Positions 1-11,229 are shown, numbered from the stretch's first letter. The stretch: 64,000 bases of DNA from Apium graveolens (GCF_009905375.1 NW_027417650.1:52551-116550); one strand, 5' to 3'. The notes: generated from the letters alone by a model not told the origin. Numbers and translations: made by a program.

Positions 1-1000
1 TTATTAAATTATAGATTTAAGTTAGCATACTTGATGACATACTTGACTTGTGCACATGTACATTGACTTGTTATTTGTATATGTGATAGCAATGAATGTG
101 TAATTTATTGTAGATGATTGGTTAAGATATTAACGAACGAGTCATGGCAAATTTTCTCTAGAATTATAAGTGTAAAAGAGAGTCTGATGTATCATTGAAA
201 TTGTAATATGAACTATTAATTTTTGCATGCTAAGTGTGTGATTATTTGCATAATAGAGATTATGGGTTTAGTTAATTATTAAGAATTGATTAAAGTTGTT
301 AATGAAGTTTAAGTGCAGAAAATTCAGCATTTTCCAGGAAACTATCCTGTTTTGGATGACTGTTTTGAGATATTTTGAGACCTAATTGCTTGATGGTTAA
401 AAGATAAGAATTGTAGGTTTATGATTTATTTATATGTCTGTAAAATTTGGTTACTACCAGACTTGTACAAATTGAGATACAATTTATTTAGTGCAAGGTG
501 CACAGAATTTCTGGACAGGGTTTGTTGGCCATATTGACGACTCTGTTAAGGGGCTCTAAACACCTTGCTTTCATCTGTAATTTTTATGATAGTTAGATAT
601 ATAAGTCACTTAAGTCTCCACCAAATTTCACTACAACAGACCTATTTATGAATTTATTAAAAATCCAGAGACGAACTTAGTTTCTGTGAAATCGAGCAGC
701 CAAGATACTTGTTATGTGTTTTTATATGTTTAATTATTTACAAAGCTTTTGTTTGCAACTTGATGTTAAATGAGAATATATAGCGATGCGTTTTATGGAA
801 ATACATGTTATTATATGCCTATTTGAGATTGAGTTTAGTTGCTAATTATTAGAGTGTGAATTGAATATGTGTATAGTTACTAGTCTATGTGATATATGTG
901 CAAGGTGAGTTATTTAAGTGTTTACTCAAATTGAATTGGTGATGCTAAATTATATAACTGTAAGTTCAAATATTATAAATTATTAAGTATATTTAATCGT

Positions 1001-1082
1001 TTAGGTGCCGCAAGTCTGGGCGGGTAATTTTCCTTAATTGTTTAGGTGCCGCAAGTCTGGGCGGGTACTTTTCTTACTTGTT
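1001..1082 (+). repeat. 41-bp tandem duplication inside the LTR
   Basis: Two copies of a GC-richer block beginning TTAGGTGCCGCAAG start at 1001 and 1042, a period of 41 bp. A degraded third copy (TTGCTGCAAGTTGAGGCAA) follows near 1092. The same block is in LTR2 at 7531-7612. It stands out from the AT-rich LTR and could be a duplicated regulatory or structural element; no function is shown. Confidence 0.75.
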
Positions 1083-1505
1083 TACTTTTATGTTGCTGCA
1101 AGTTGAGGCAACTTTATTTTTTTGTTTGGTTATAAGATTAAATTGTGGAATTGAAAAAAAAACAGGTGGATAGTCCTAATTACGAATACTTCATGCCAAA
1201 ATTTTCTAAAATTCCCCTGTATCTAAATCTATTTGACTTATTTGATTTCAATGATTTGAAAGTATGTTATGATTGTTAGTCGTAACACGTATAGAATATG
1301 TCTGGGTAAGAACATTGAAATGACTTATGGGTTGTATTTGTGGTGTGGTTATTCAGGGTATTGTCCATATTACGAATAGGTCATGCCGAATTTTCCGTAG
1401 AAATATTATCATAAGTTACACGTTCTCTTGTTAAATAATTTTCTGAGTTGGTAGTAAGTTTTAAACTATAATGTGTGCTACTTGTTATATGCTATACAAT
1501 GTTCC

Positions 1506-1522
1506 ATATATATATATATATA
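1506..1522. repeat. (TA)n run in LTR1
   Basis: An uninterrupted TA dinucleotide run, repeated in LTR2 at about 8036-8052. It may be a simple microsatellite or a TATA-like element. The second TA run near 2331 is the better TATA candidate because GC-rich sequence follows it. Confidence 0.6.
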
Positions 1523-1852
1523 GCGAAAGGGTAGAAATAAGATAATCGTTTCAGAAGGATACTAAAGTAGTATCGTTTTGCTTATAATAGGATCGGGCAT
1601 TAAGGGCGTGAGACCAAACAAAGGCAAGAGAAAGGGAGAGTTGCATAGTATTTCGGTAGATACGGATTGTTCGAGACGAGCAGAACTAGACGTTGGGGAT
1701 CAAGACTGAAGTTTGATAAGATTTCGTATCAGACCGCAGTAACCGCATTAGCGACATATCAAAGAATTAAGAATAGGAAATGGTGACGTCTTGAGAAAAC
1801 ATCATGAGATATTTGTGTTATTGCGAGTGTGCTAACTGCTAAAAACCCAAAG

Positions 1853-2186
1853 GCAAGTATTCCTATCATCACTTATTGTTCAAGTGATATTTATTTTAAA
1901 GCTTATTATGCAAGTATTTGCTTTCCCTATTCTCAGTTCGGAATAGATAAATGTTTTACATATCGCTGAATTAAATAATTCTGTTTATGCAAGTATTCCT
2001 GAACTTTCTTTTAAATACTGCAAGTACCCCTGACTTCACTTATTGTTCAAGTGATATTTATTTCGAATCATAGTATGCAAGTATTCCTAACCTTTCTCCT
2101 TAAATACTGCAAACATTTATTCGCTCCTATTCTAAGTTCAGAATAGTTAACTGTTTTATATTTCGCTGCAATTACTCTTATTATGC
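1853..2186 (+). repeat. 167-bp imperfect tandem duplication inside the LTR
   Basis: Two diverged copies (about 1853-2019 and 2020-2186) share GCAAGTA at the start, ACTTATTGTTCAAGTGATAT at 1871 and 2038, and a later block containing GAATAG. Each copy also carries repeated short GCAAGTATTCCT-like motifs. The copies differ by many substitutions, so this duplication is much older than the duplication of the whole LTR unit. LTR2 carries the same pair at 8383-8716. Confidence 0.7.
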
Positions 2187-2330
2187 CAGTTCTTTTAATT
2201 ATTGTTCCTATAATTCGATTGCTCTCTTGAGCAAATACCCATTCGTTCGGGTTAATTGTGAACCCTAATTTGGGATGTGTTGAAATCAAAATGATTTGAT
2301 ATCAAAATACTCCACGGACTGGATAGTTAC

Positions 2331-2344
2331 TATATATATATATA
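2331..2344 (+). promoter_or_regulatory. Candidate LTR TATA box
   Basis: A TATATATATATATA run is followed directly by a GC-richer segment starting AAGGACCAGTAG. A TATA run next to a compositional switch is what the U3/R boundary of a plant LTR often looks like. The same sequence is at 8861-8874 in LTR2. It is about 3.4 kb 3' of the LTR start and would leave about 1.2-1.3 kb of R-U5. Position and role are inferred only. Confidence 0.35.
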
Positions 2345-2889
2345 AGGACCAGTAGTGAGCTGGATCCTATGGGCCGGAGATGGACCGGACCCTTTAGGCC
2401 ATAGTTGCCTGAGTACTCCTAATGTTGGTTGGGTCTATGCAGTTGGGTATAGATCCGCACTATCTCCTGACTGATCAGCAGGTTATAGTGCATATGTTGG
2501 TTTCTAGTGTTCAGTCCAATTTATTGTTGTTCGCCATTAATGGCATTCCCTCTTGAAGTAAAATGTGATTATGGGTTAAAGTTATTCTTTCTTAGCCCTC
2601 AGTTTCGGGAAATTACAGTGTTTATAAATGAATTCGAGGTTCAGAGTGTTGCTGCAGCATTTGTTGCTCAGTGATATTTGGGATCTTGAATGAATTGGGA
2701 TTTTCTTAATTATTCAACCCGTCCTTATCAGGCTGGTTTAGCAGGCTAAGTCTATGGAAACTTAGTCGATAATGATGGATACTGAATAGTTAGGAATTTC
2801 TTGAACATTGATAAGTATTAATTTCCAGAGTTTGGTTTTGAACAAAGATTATGATTCAATATATATATTCATTGTTTCATGTTATTGTG

Positions 2890-2937
2890 GTTTACGATAT
2901 TTCCGTAAACACTATTTTTTACGAGTTTTATTCTCGT
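2890..2937 (+). other. Two adjacent small hairpins in the LTR
   Basis: GTTTACG (2890-2896) and CGTAAAC (2904-2910) can pair across a 7-nt loop. ACGAG (2921) and CTCGT (ending 2937) form a second, shorter stem. Both recur in LTR2 at +6530. They may be structured parts of an LTR transcript or chance. Confidence 0.4.
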
Positions 2938-3293
2938 CAAGATTCAAAGTATTGCTGAAGCATGTCGCTCAAGAATATCAAAATGCTTTTGAATACAATT
3001 AAGGAATCAATTCTGGGGTTCCTCAACTAAAATTTTATGATTTAGCAACTATGATTTTAAAAATGTTCTGCTCTAATGCAGATGTCGGTTTCATATCAAA
3101 CGACCCTATATTTACTGTAATGAACTTGCTGAGCATTTCTTTCGCTCATACTTGCCTGTTTTTAAATTTAACCTCCAGTGAGGATTAGCTTGCGCTGTTT
3201 AGCTGCATAATTCGAGGAAGCAAAGAAGAAGCTTTTGGAAGGTGGTTGATCCAGGGTTTGCGGGCTAGTGTAAGTTTTATTGTGTAAAGTTGT

Positions 3294-3318
3294 TTATATT
3301 ATATTATATTATATTATA
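3294..3318. repeat. (ATATT)n microsatellite in the LTR
   Basis: Four to five tandem ATATT units. The same array is present with equal length at 9824-9848, which supports very recent duplication of the unit, since such tracts change length easily. Confidence 0.75.
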
Positions 3319-3338
3319 GTTTTGTATTTTATTTGGGC

Positions 3339-3368
3339 CTAGTATACTTCATTTCGAAGTTATACTAG
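3339..3368 (+). other. Long hairpin near LTR 3' end
   Basis: CTAGTATACTTC (3339-3350) pairs with GAAGTTATACTAG (3356-3368) around a 5-nt ATTTC loop, with one bulged base. This is the strongest inverted repeat I noticed in the LTR. It lies about 260 bp before the LTR end, in sequence expected to be R/U5. LTR2 has it at 9869-9898. Confidence 0.6.
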
Positions 3369-3571
3369 TGGGTTTAGTTTTGAGTTGGAATTTATTGAAA
3401 AGAGTTTTAAAAGAAAGTGAAAAATTATTTGTGAAATTTGGATATCTTGTTTCTAGAACTGTAACCTTAAAAGATCTTGGATTAGTTGGGGTCATTTATG
3501 TTAAATATCTTCCGCTGGCATTTATTATTTGATTTAACAGGTTATTTTGGATTGAGGTTTCATCGTGACGA

Positions 3572-3596
3572 CCAAATCCCCTGACCCCGGATTTGG
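3572..3596 (+). other. Terminal U5-type stem
   Basis: CCAAATCC (3572-3579) and GGATTTGG (3589-3596) form an 8-bp stem with a 9-nt C-rich loop just upstream of the terminal GGCGTTACA units. GC-rich terminal stems of this kind are familiar at the 3' end of Tekay/Del-type LTRs. The second copy is at 10102-10126. Confidence 0.5.
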
Positions 3597-3628
3597 GGGC
3601 GTTACAGGGGCGTTACAGGGGCGTTACA
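3597..3628 (+). repeat. 11-bp tandem units at LTR1 3' terminus (3 copies)
   Basis: The terminal unit GGGGCGTTACA ends at 3606, 3617 and 3628. LTR2 has only two such ends (10136 and 10147). This is one of the two differences I found between the 6.5 kb units. Confidence 0.9.
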
Positions 3629-3631
3629 GGT

Positions 3632-3643
3632 TGGTATCAGAGC
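3632..3643 (+). other. Primer-binding site, initiator tRNA-Met
   Basis: TGGTATCAGAGC is the reverse complement of the last 12 nucleotides of plant initiator tRNA-Met, including its CCA end. It starts 3 bp after the end of LTR1, the expected place for minus-strand priming by reverse transcriptase. Confidence 0.92.
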
Positions 3644-4709
3644 TGAGGTTATAGTAAACTAGAAACGAGAGTGTGTAGGAGTGTGTATAGCTATGTGAGG
3701 ACGTTTGAGCTCATATCGAGTTCCTGTTGGACTATCAGATATAGTGCCAACGAGTAAGTTGAGATAGGCGCATTCGTTCGAGATGGTTGTGTTGAGCTGG
3801 ATGGAACTCCTGGCAGTTGCAAACTTCTATTGTGGAACCTTTCGAGGCTACTACGTTTTGACGATGATGAAGATTATCGATATCCTTGGAACATGAAGAA
3901 GCGTCTAGAATCAGATGGCGAGTCAACTGGAGAGTTCAAGTTGAAGATAAATATTAAGACTTTGGCAATACCTTTTCTTTCTATAATTCATTTTGACATC
4001 TCTCAAAAGAAGTGATTGTTAGAGGATATATTCTCTAACACTCATTTTCAATTCTATCTGTGTTTTAAATGTGCCAGAGGTTGTCATGAAGCCTATTTTT
4101 TTCAGGTTTTGATAAGCTCTGCTAAGTTATGAATATTTAACTTCCACTTTTCTTATTTGGTGGATAGTTTCTTGGTGATGTGACACCACTTGCTCATTTT
4201 GGTGTCAGAATTTTGTTCTGTGGATTTCATTTCCTTCAGAATTATCATCTTTGAAATCTTTTCAGTTTTATTCATTTGATTTTCAATTCTGTTGATATTC
4301 TTTTATTCTGACTGAGATGAACAAACCAATCTATAGGGGACACAAGATATCCCTGTCTGTGTGATAGGAGTTGGATGGGACGCCATCACTTGTGTGTATT
4401 GTGAATACAGAAGGTTAACAACCTTTAGTAGTGTCTTAATTTGGGCACGCAATACCAAGTTTGTTTGATCATATTGATCTCTCAGTTATTATTTCATTTC
4501 AACAATACTTTTTCTCCAATTCAGATTCTATCCTGTTATGATATGAAATTCTTTTCTTTTCTATGATTTTATCATTTCAAATATTCGAAGGTATGCCAAT
4601 CAAGTTAAGTTGAGTATCCTGGTCAAGTCAAAGTAAGGCGGTGTGACGGAAAGTTGGTTAGAAAACCCTTAGTGCTCTCTTTTGCTGATTCCGAGGACGG
4701 AATCCTTAT

Positions 4710-4722
4710 AAGGTGGGTAGAT
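4710..4722 (+). other. Polypurine-tract-like sequence 5' of LTR2
   Basis: AAGGTGGGTAGAT sits immediately before the TGTAATATCC LTR start. The position and A/G richness fit a plus-strand primer, although two T residues interrupt the tract and a third closes it. The second copy is at 11230-11242. Confidence 0.65.
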
Positions 4723-5154
4723 TGTAATATCCCATATTTTCAGATATTATTATTATAATTATTTGGAATTATTTATGTGATTTTATGTGAATTTTGGTGA
4801 ATTATCTGATAATTGGAATTGATGTTTGGGTGTTTATATGTGATATTATTTGAGTATTTGAACTTTTATATGTCCAGAATAAAATTATTTTTATGACTTT
4901 ATAATTACAATAATTATTTTTGGGATTAATTTCACCTGCACGTTGATTCGTATAATTGATAAAAGCGGGTATAAATTGTGTTTTAAAATTTATTTTAAAA
5001 TTTCGAAAATAATGTTTTTATAAACTTGGGGATATTTGTAACATTTTAAGACTATTTTTGTAATTTTCTGAATTTGTTTAAAGTTCGACCCGGTTCGTTA
5101 ATTACGGGATTCGTGGATAAACCGGGCCTCAAAATTCATATTTATCTGTTTAAA

Positions 5155-5200
5155 CACGTGACAGTCTAGGAGTGGGCTGCGTTTTTGGTTGTTACACGTG
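5155..5200. promoter_or_regulatory. Pair of G-box (CACGTG) motifs in the LTR
   Basis: CACGTG occurs at 5155-5160 and 5195-5200, each preceded by A (ACACGTG). Plant bZIP and bHLH factors bind such palindromes, and ACACGTG matches the core of abscisic-acid response elements. Both are about 430-480 bp into the LTR, in what should be U3. LTR3 keeps the pair at 11675-11720. Function is inferred from motif identity only. Confidence 0.4.
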
Positions 5201-5259
5201 TTAGTTAAAAGGAAAAAGAAATAGCAATCAATTAACCCACCCCTGTTTATTCAGCAACA

Positions 5260-5360
5260 TCAATCTCTCTACATGTCTCGACTCTCTCTCCCCCTTATCT
5301 CTCCCTCTCGTTTTCTTTTGTTCAATTTCCTGCGAGTTTCCCCTGCGATTTTCTCCCTCG
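5260..5360 (+). promoter_or_regulatory. Pyrimidine-rich tract (Y-patch-like) in the LTR
   Basis: A CT-rich block with CTCTCTC repeats and CCCCC lies 60-160 bp after the G-boxes. Pyrimidine patches are common around plant transcription starts. No clear TATA box lies just upstream, so use as a promoter is uncertain. LTR3 carries the same block (about 11780-11880). Confidence 0.3.
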
Positions 5361-5440
5361 CGGCTGTTTTCAATTCATTTTCCGGTTAATCACCGGATTC
5401 TGCTCCTGCTTACCTGATATATACATACGTATATATGTAT

Positions 5441-5690
5441 CATGTGTTGTGTGTGTGTACTCTGTGGGTGTGAGAACTGTGTGTGTACTGTGCGCGTGTA
5501 TGTGCAGTTGGGTGTGTTAGTAATGTTTAGTGATGTCGTTGTGGCTGCGATGTGTATATGTATATATCTATGTGTGTATCTGTGTATCGATTGTGTGGGT
5601 GTGTTGTGCGTGTGTGTGTGGGTCGCATATGTGTGTGTGTGAATCGAGTGTGCGCGTGTGTGAGTCGCGTGCGTGTGTGTTCGGTTGTTG
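5441..5690 (+). repeat. GT-rich low-complexity tract in LTR2
   Basis: About 250 bp of irregular GTGTGT/GTGCGTG repeats with embedded TATATGTATATAT. It opens short reading frames of mostly Cys and Val, which are composition artefacts. LTR1 begins after this part and LTR3 stops before it, so the window holds one copy only. Confidence 0.75.
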
Positions 5691-8600
5691 TGTTGTATTG
5701 TATCTAAGTTTTGAATATAATTTATGCTTCATTAGGTTTATGCGTAGAATAATTGATGTTATTGATTTGGTAGTATATGTAATTTAGAGGTTATATGAAT
5801 ATAAGATTTGGCTAATGATGTGGTGAATTGTATTGTCAAATCCGTTTAGAAATAAGCTGAGTTCTTGTTAAATTCGTAGCTTTTAACTAGTTCATCATAT
5901 GATAATGATTTTGCACTCTCTGGAAAGATAATGGAATTATCTACAATTTTCATTCTTTGTGTTTTTCCAAATTCAGCCTGCAATTATGATAAAATCTGCC
6001 ATTTGTAAAATCTGTCCTGTTATTTCAGTTTGATACATCCTGACTTCAAAAATTCGTAGTAAATTCATTATTTTAGCTATGACTTTGAACTATACCAATT
6101 TTAAAAGCTTAATTCAGGATCTACAATTGTTACTTATAGTTCATTAATCAATTCTATGATTTAGGAGTCTCAAATACTAAGTTACTTGCGAAAACAGGGC
6201 TGAATCTGCTTATGCAGCTGTGTATTTTAAAGTTTCTGAATTCGTTACTTGGTCATTTTTAGCGAGCCTTACCATTTTGGAAAGGTCGCTAAATATCCTA
6301 CAACTTTTATGTTTTAAACTTTTCTGTTTAAGTTCATCCAGGTGTTGTAAAATGTCATTCTTCCGAGGCTGGTTAACTTAAATTTTAGGTTCGGTAGCTA
6401 TTTTGTATGTTATAACTCGACATATGGTTTCGTGCTAATATATGTGATTGATAGTCATTGTTTAATAGATTAAATATATGAACCTATAATATAGAAGTGT
6501 TGGTTAGTGATTTGATATGTGCTATATAGTTTATTAAATTATAGATTTAAGTTAGCATACTTGATGACATACTTGACTTGTGCACATGTACATTGACTTG
6601 TTATTTGTATATGTGATAGCAATGAATGTGTAATTTATTGTAGATGATTGGTTAAGATATTAACGAACGAGTCATGGCAAATTTTCTCTAGAATTATAAG
6701 TGTAAAAGAGAGTCTGATGTATCATTGAAATTGTAATATGAACTATTAATTTTTGCATGCTAAGTGTGTGATTATTTGCATAATAGAGATTATGGGTTTA
6801 GTTAATTATTAAGAATTGATTAAAGTTGTTAATGAAGTTTAAGTGCAGAAAATTCAGCATTTTCCAGGAAACTATCCTGTTTTGGATGACTGTTTTGAGA
6901 TATTTTGAGACCTAATTGCTTGATGGTTAAAAGATAAGAATTGTAGGTTTATGATTTATTTATATGTCTGTAAAATTTGGTTACTACCAGACTTGTACAA
7001 ATTGAGATACAATTTATTTAGTGCAAGGTGCACAGAATTTCTGGACAGGGTTTGTTGGCCATATTGACGACTCTGTTAAGGGGCTCTAAACACCTTGCTT
7101 TCATCTGTAATTTTTATGATAGTTAGATATATAAGTCACTTAAGTCTCCACCAAATTTCACTACAACAGACCTATTTATGAATTTATTAAAAATCCAGAG
7201 ACGAACTTAGTTTCTGTGAAATCGAGCAGCCAAGATACTTGTTATGTGTTTTTATATGTTTAATTATTTACAAAGCTTTTGTTTGCAACTTGATGTTAAA
7301 TGAGAATATATAGCGATGCGTTTTATGGAAATACATGTTATTATATGCCTATTTGAGATTGAGTTTAGTTGCTAATTATTAGAGTGTGAATTGAATATGT
7401 GTATAGTTACTAGTCTATGTGATATATGTGCAAGGTGAGTTATTTAAGTGTTTACTCAAATTGAATTGGTGATGCTAAATTATATAACTGTAAGTTCAAA
7501 TATTATAAATTATTAAGTATATTTAATCGTTTAGGTGCCGCAAGTCTGGGCGGGTAATTTTCCTTAATTGTTTAGGTGCCGCAAGTCTGGGCGGGTACTT
7601 TTCTTACTTGTTTACTTTTATGTTGCTGCAAGTTGAGGCAACTTTATTTTTTTGTTTGGTTATAAGATTAAATTGTGGAATTGAAAAAAAAACAGGTGGA
7701 TAGTCCTAATTACGAATACTTCATGCCAAAATTTTCTAAAATTCCCCTGTATCTAAATCTATTTGACTTATTTGATTTCAATGATTTGAAAGTATGTTAT
7801 GATTGTTAGTCGTAACACGTATAGAATATGTCTGGGTAAGAACATTGAAATGACTTATGGGTTGTATTTGTGGTGTGGTTATTCAGGGTATTGTCCATAT
7901 TACGAATAGGTCATGCCGAATTTTCCGTAGAAATATTATCATAAGTTACACGTTCTCTTGTTAAATAATTTTCTGAGTTGGTAGTAAGTTTTAAACTATA
8001 ATGTGTGCTACTTGTTATATGCTATACAATGTTCCATATATATATATATATAGCGAAAGGGTAGAAATAAGATAATCGTTTCAGAAGGATACTAAAGTAG
8101 TATCGTTTTGCTTATAATAGGATCGGGCATTAAGGGCGTGAGACCAAACAAAGGCAAGAGAAAGGGAGAGTTGCATAGTATTTCGGTAGATACGGATTGT
8201 TCGAGACGAGCAGAACTAGACGTTGGGGATCAAGACTGAAGTTTGATAAGATTTCGTATCAGACCGCAGTAACCGCATTAGCGACATATCAAAGAATTAA
8301 GAATAGGAAATGGTGACGTCTTGAGAAAACATCATGAGATATTTGTGTTATTGCGAGTGTGCTAACTGCTAAAAACCCAAAGGCAAGTATTCCTATCATC
8401 ACTTATTGTTCAAGTGATATTTATTTTAAAGCTTATTATGCAAGTATTTGCTTTCCCTATTCTCAGTTCGGAATAGATAAATGTTTTACATATCGCTGAA
8501 TTAAATAATTCTGTTTATGCAAGTATTCCTGAACTTTCTTTTAAATACTGCAAGTACCCCTGACTTCACTTATTGTTCAAGTGATATTTATTTCGAATCA

Positions 8601-10150
8601 TAGTATGCAAGTATTCCTAACCTTTCTCCTTAAATACTGCAAACATTTATTCGCTCCTATTCTAAGTTCAGAATAGTTAACTGTTTTATATTTCGCTGCA
8701 ATTACTCTTATTATGCCAGTTCTTTTAATTATTGTTCCTATAATTCGATTGCTCTCTTGAGCAAATACCCATTCGTTCGGGTTAATTGTGAACCCTAATT
8801 TGGGATGTGTTGAAATCAAAATGATTTGATATCAAAATACTCCACGGACTGGATAGTTACTATATATATATATAAGGACCAGTAGTGAGCTGGATCCTAT
8901 GGGCCGGAGATGGACCGGACCCTTTAGGCCATAGTTGCCTGAGTACTCCTAATGTTGGTTGGGTCTATGCAGTTGGGTATAGATCCGCACTATCTCCTGA
9001 CTGATCAGCAGGTTATAGTGCATATGTTGGTTTCTAGTGTTCAGTCCAATTTATTGTTGTTCGCCATTAATGGCATTCCCTCTTGAAGTAAAATGTGATT
9101 ATGGGTTAAAGTTATTCTTTCTTAGCCCTCAGTTTCGGGAAATTACAGTGTTTATAAATGAATTCGAGGTTCAGAGTGTTGCTGCAGCATTTGTTGCTCA
9201 GTGATATTTGGGATCTTGAATGAATTGGGATTTTCTTAATTATTCAACCCGTCCTTATCAGGCTGGTTTAGCAGGCTAAGTCTATGGAAACTTAGTCGAT
9301 AATGATGGATACTGAATAGTTAGGAATTTCTTGAACATTGATAAGTATTAATTTCCAGAGTTTGGTTTTGAACAAAGATTATGATTCAATATATATATTC
9401 ATTGTTTCATGTTATTGTGGTTTACGATATTTCCGTAAACACTATTTTTTACGAGTTTTATTCTCGTCAAGATTCAAAGTATTGCTGAAGCATGTCGCTC
9501 AAGAATATCAAAATGCTTTTGAATACAATTAAGGAATCAATTCTGGGGTTCCTCAACTAAAATTTTATGATTTAGCAACTATGATTTTAAAAATGTTCTG
9601 CTCTAATGCAGATGTCGGTTTCATATCAAACGACCCTATATTTACTGTAATGAACTTGCTGAGCATTTCTTTCGCTCATACTTGCCTGTTTTTAAATTTA
9701 ACCTCCAGTGAGGATTAGCTTGCGCTGTTTAGCTGCATAATTCGAGGAAGCAAAGAAGAAGCTTTTGGAAGGTGGTTGATCCAGGGTTTGCGGGCTAGTG
9801 TAAGTTTTATTGTGTAAAGTTGTTTATATTATATTATATTATATTATAGTTTTGTATTTTATTTGGGCCTAGTATACTTCATTTCGAAGTTATACTAGTG
9901 GGTTTAGTTTTGAGTTGGAATTTATTGAAAAGAGTTTTAAAAGAAAGTGAAAAATTATTTGTGAAATTTGGATATCTTGTTTCTAGAACTGTAACCTTAA
10001 AAGATCTTGGATTAGTTGGGGTCATTTATGTTAAATATCTTCCGCTGGCATTTATTATTTGATTTAACAGGTTATTTTGGATTGAGGTTTCATCGTGACG
10101 ACCAAATCCCCTGACCCCGGATTTGGGGGCGTTACAGGGGCGTTACAGGT

Positions 10151-10162
10151 TGGTATCAGAGC
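10151..10162 (+). other. Primer-binding site, second copy
   Basis: TGGTATCAGAGC again lies 3 bp after an LTR end (10147) and is identical to the copy at 3632. Confidence 0.92.
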
Positions 10163-11229
10163 TGAGGTTATAGTAAACTAGAAACGAGAGTGTGTAGGAG
10201 TGTGTATAGCTATGTGAGGACGTTTGAGCTCATATCGAGTTCCTGTTGGACTATCAGATATAGTGCCAACGAGTAAGTTGAGATAGGCGCATTCGTTCGA
10301 GATGGTTGTGTTGAGCTGGATGGAACTCCTGGCAGTTGCAAACTTCTATTGTGGAACCTTTCGAGGCTACTACGTTTTGACGATGATGAAGATTATCGAT
10401 ATCCTTGGAACATGAAGAAGCGTCTAGAATCAGATGGCGAGTCAACTGGAGAGTTCAAGTTGAAGATAAATATTAAGACTTTGGCAATACCTTTTCTTTC
10501 TATAATTCATTTTGACATCTCTCAAAAGAAGTGATTGTTAGAGGATATATTCTCTAACACTCATTTTCAATTCTATCTGTGTTTTAAATGTGCCAGAGGT
10601 TGTCATGAAGCCTATTTTTTTCAGGTTTTGATAAGCTCTGCTAAGTTATGAATATTTAACTTCCACTTTTCTTATTTGGTGGATAGTTTCTTGGTGATGT
10701 GACACCACTTGCTCATTTTGGTGTCAGAATTTTGTTCTGTGGATTTCATTTCCTTCAGAATTATCATCTTTGAAATCTTTTCAGTTTTATTCATTTGATT
10801 TTCAATTCTGTTGATATTCTTTTATTCTGACTGAGATGAACAAACCAATCTATAGGGGACACAAGATATCCCTGTCTGTGTGATAGGAGTTGGATGGGAC
10901 GCCATCACTTGTGTGTATTGTGAATACATGAAGGTTAACAACCTTTAGTAGTGTCTTAATTTGGGCACGCAATACCAAGTTTGTTTGATCATATTGATCT
11001 CTCAGTTATTATTTCATTTCAACAATACTTTTTCTCCAATTCAGATTCTATCCTGTTATGATATGAAATTCTTTTCTTTTCTATGATTTTATCATTTCAA
11101 ATATTCGAAGGTATGCCAATCAAGTTAAGTTGAGTATCCTGGTCAAGTCAAAGTAAGGCGGTGTGACGGAAAGTTGGTTAGAAAACCCTTAGTGCTCTCT
11201 TTTGCTGATTCCGAGGACGGAATCCTTAT

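Larger units (their letters stand above)
1..3628 (+). repeat. LTR1, 3' portion (5' part outside window)
   Basis: This matches the last 3617 bp of LTR2 (6531-10147) apart from one extra 11-bp unit at the 3' end. The first 1808 bp of the LTR are missing to the left of the window. It ends in three tandem copies of an 11-bp unit, GGGGCGTTACA, of which the first is embedded in GGGGGCGTTACA (copies end at 3606, 3617 and 3628). Two bases later the primer-binding site begins. No gene is visible in it. Its internal features are a 41-bp tandem repeat, a 167-bp imperfect tandem repeat, two TA runs and several hairpins, listed separately. Confidence 0.85.
3629..4722 (+). mobile_element. Internal region 1 of the retroelement, non-coding
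   Basis: These 1094 bp run from the LTR1 end to the LTR2 start. They open with the primer-binding site and end with a purine-rich tract. The longest frames are about 60 codons, with no zinc knuckle, protease, RT or integrase motif. The only coding echo is near 4690-4722, where CCGAGGACGGAATCC precedes the purine tract. This resembles the sequence that closes the pol region and 3' untranslated segment of many plant Ty3/gypsy elements, but it is too short to count as a gene remnant. The region is best read as packaging, priming and plus-strand signals only. Confidence 0.75.
4723..10147 (+). repeat. LTR2, complete, 5425 bp
   Basis: The LTR starts TGTAATATCC at 4723 and ends GGCGTTACA at 10147. 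TGTAA and TTACA form the short terminal inverted repeat typical of LTRs. The left boundary is confirmed by LTR3, which starts with the same bases after the same purine tract. The right boundary is confirmed by LTR1, which ends the same way before the same primer site. At 5.4 kb it is about five times longer than the internal region, an extreme ratio. It has no convincing gene: short frames in the GT-rich tract and elsewhere lack recognisable domains. Confidence 0.88.

Noticed and set aside
2068..2289. A 73-codon minus-strand frame in the LTR (also 8598-8819)
   Set aside because: It overlaps the 167-bp duplicated block, shows no recognised motif and is antisense to the element.
3830..4015. A 61-codon frame in internal region 1 (also 10349-10534), considered as a gag remnant
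   Set aside because: There is no zinc knuckle or capsid-like pattern. Its identity in the two units only reflects recent duplication.
5442..5787. Cys/Val-rich open frames in LTR2
   Set aside because: They come from the GT-rich low-complexity tract and have no signal of a real protein such as a clear domain.
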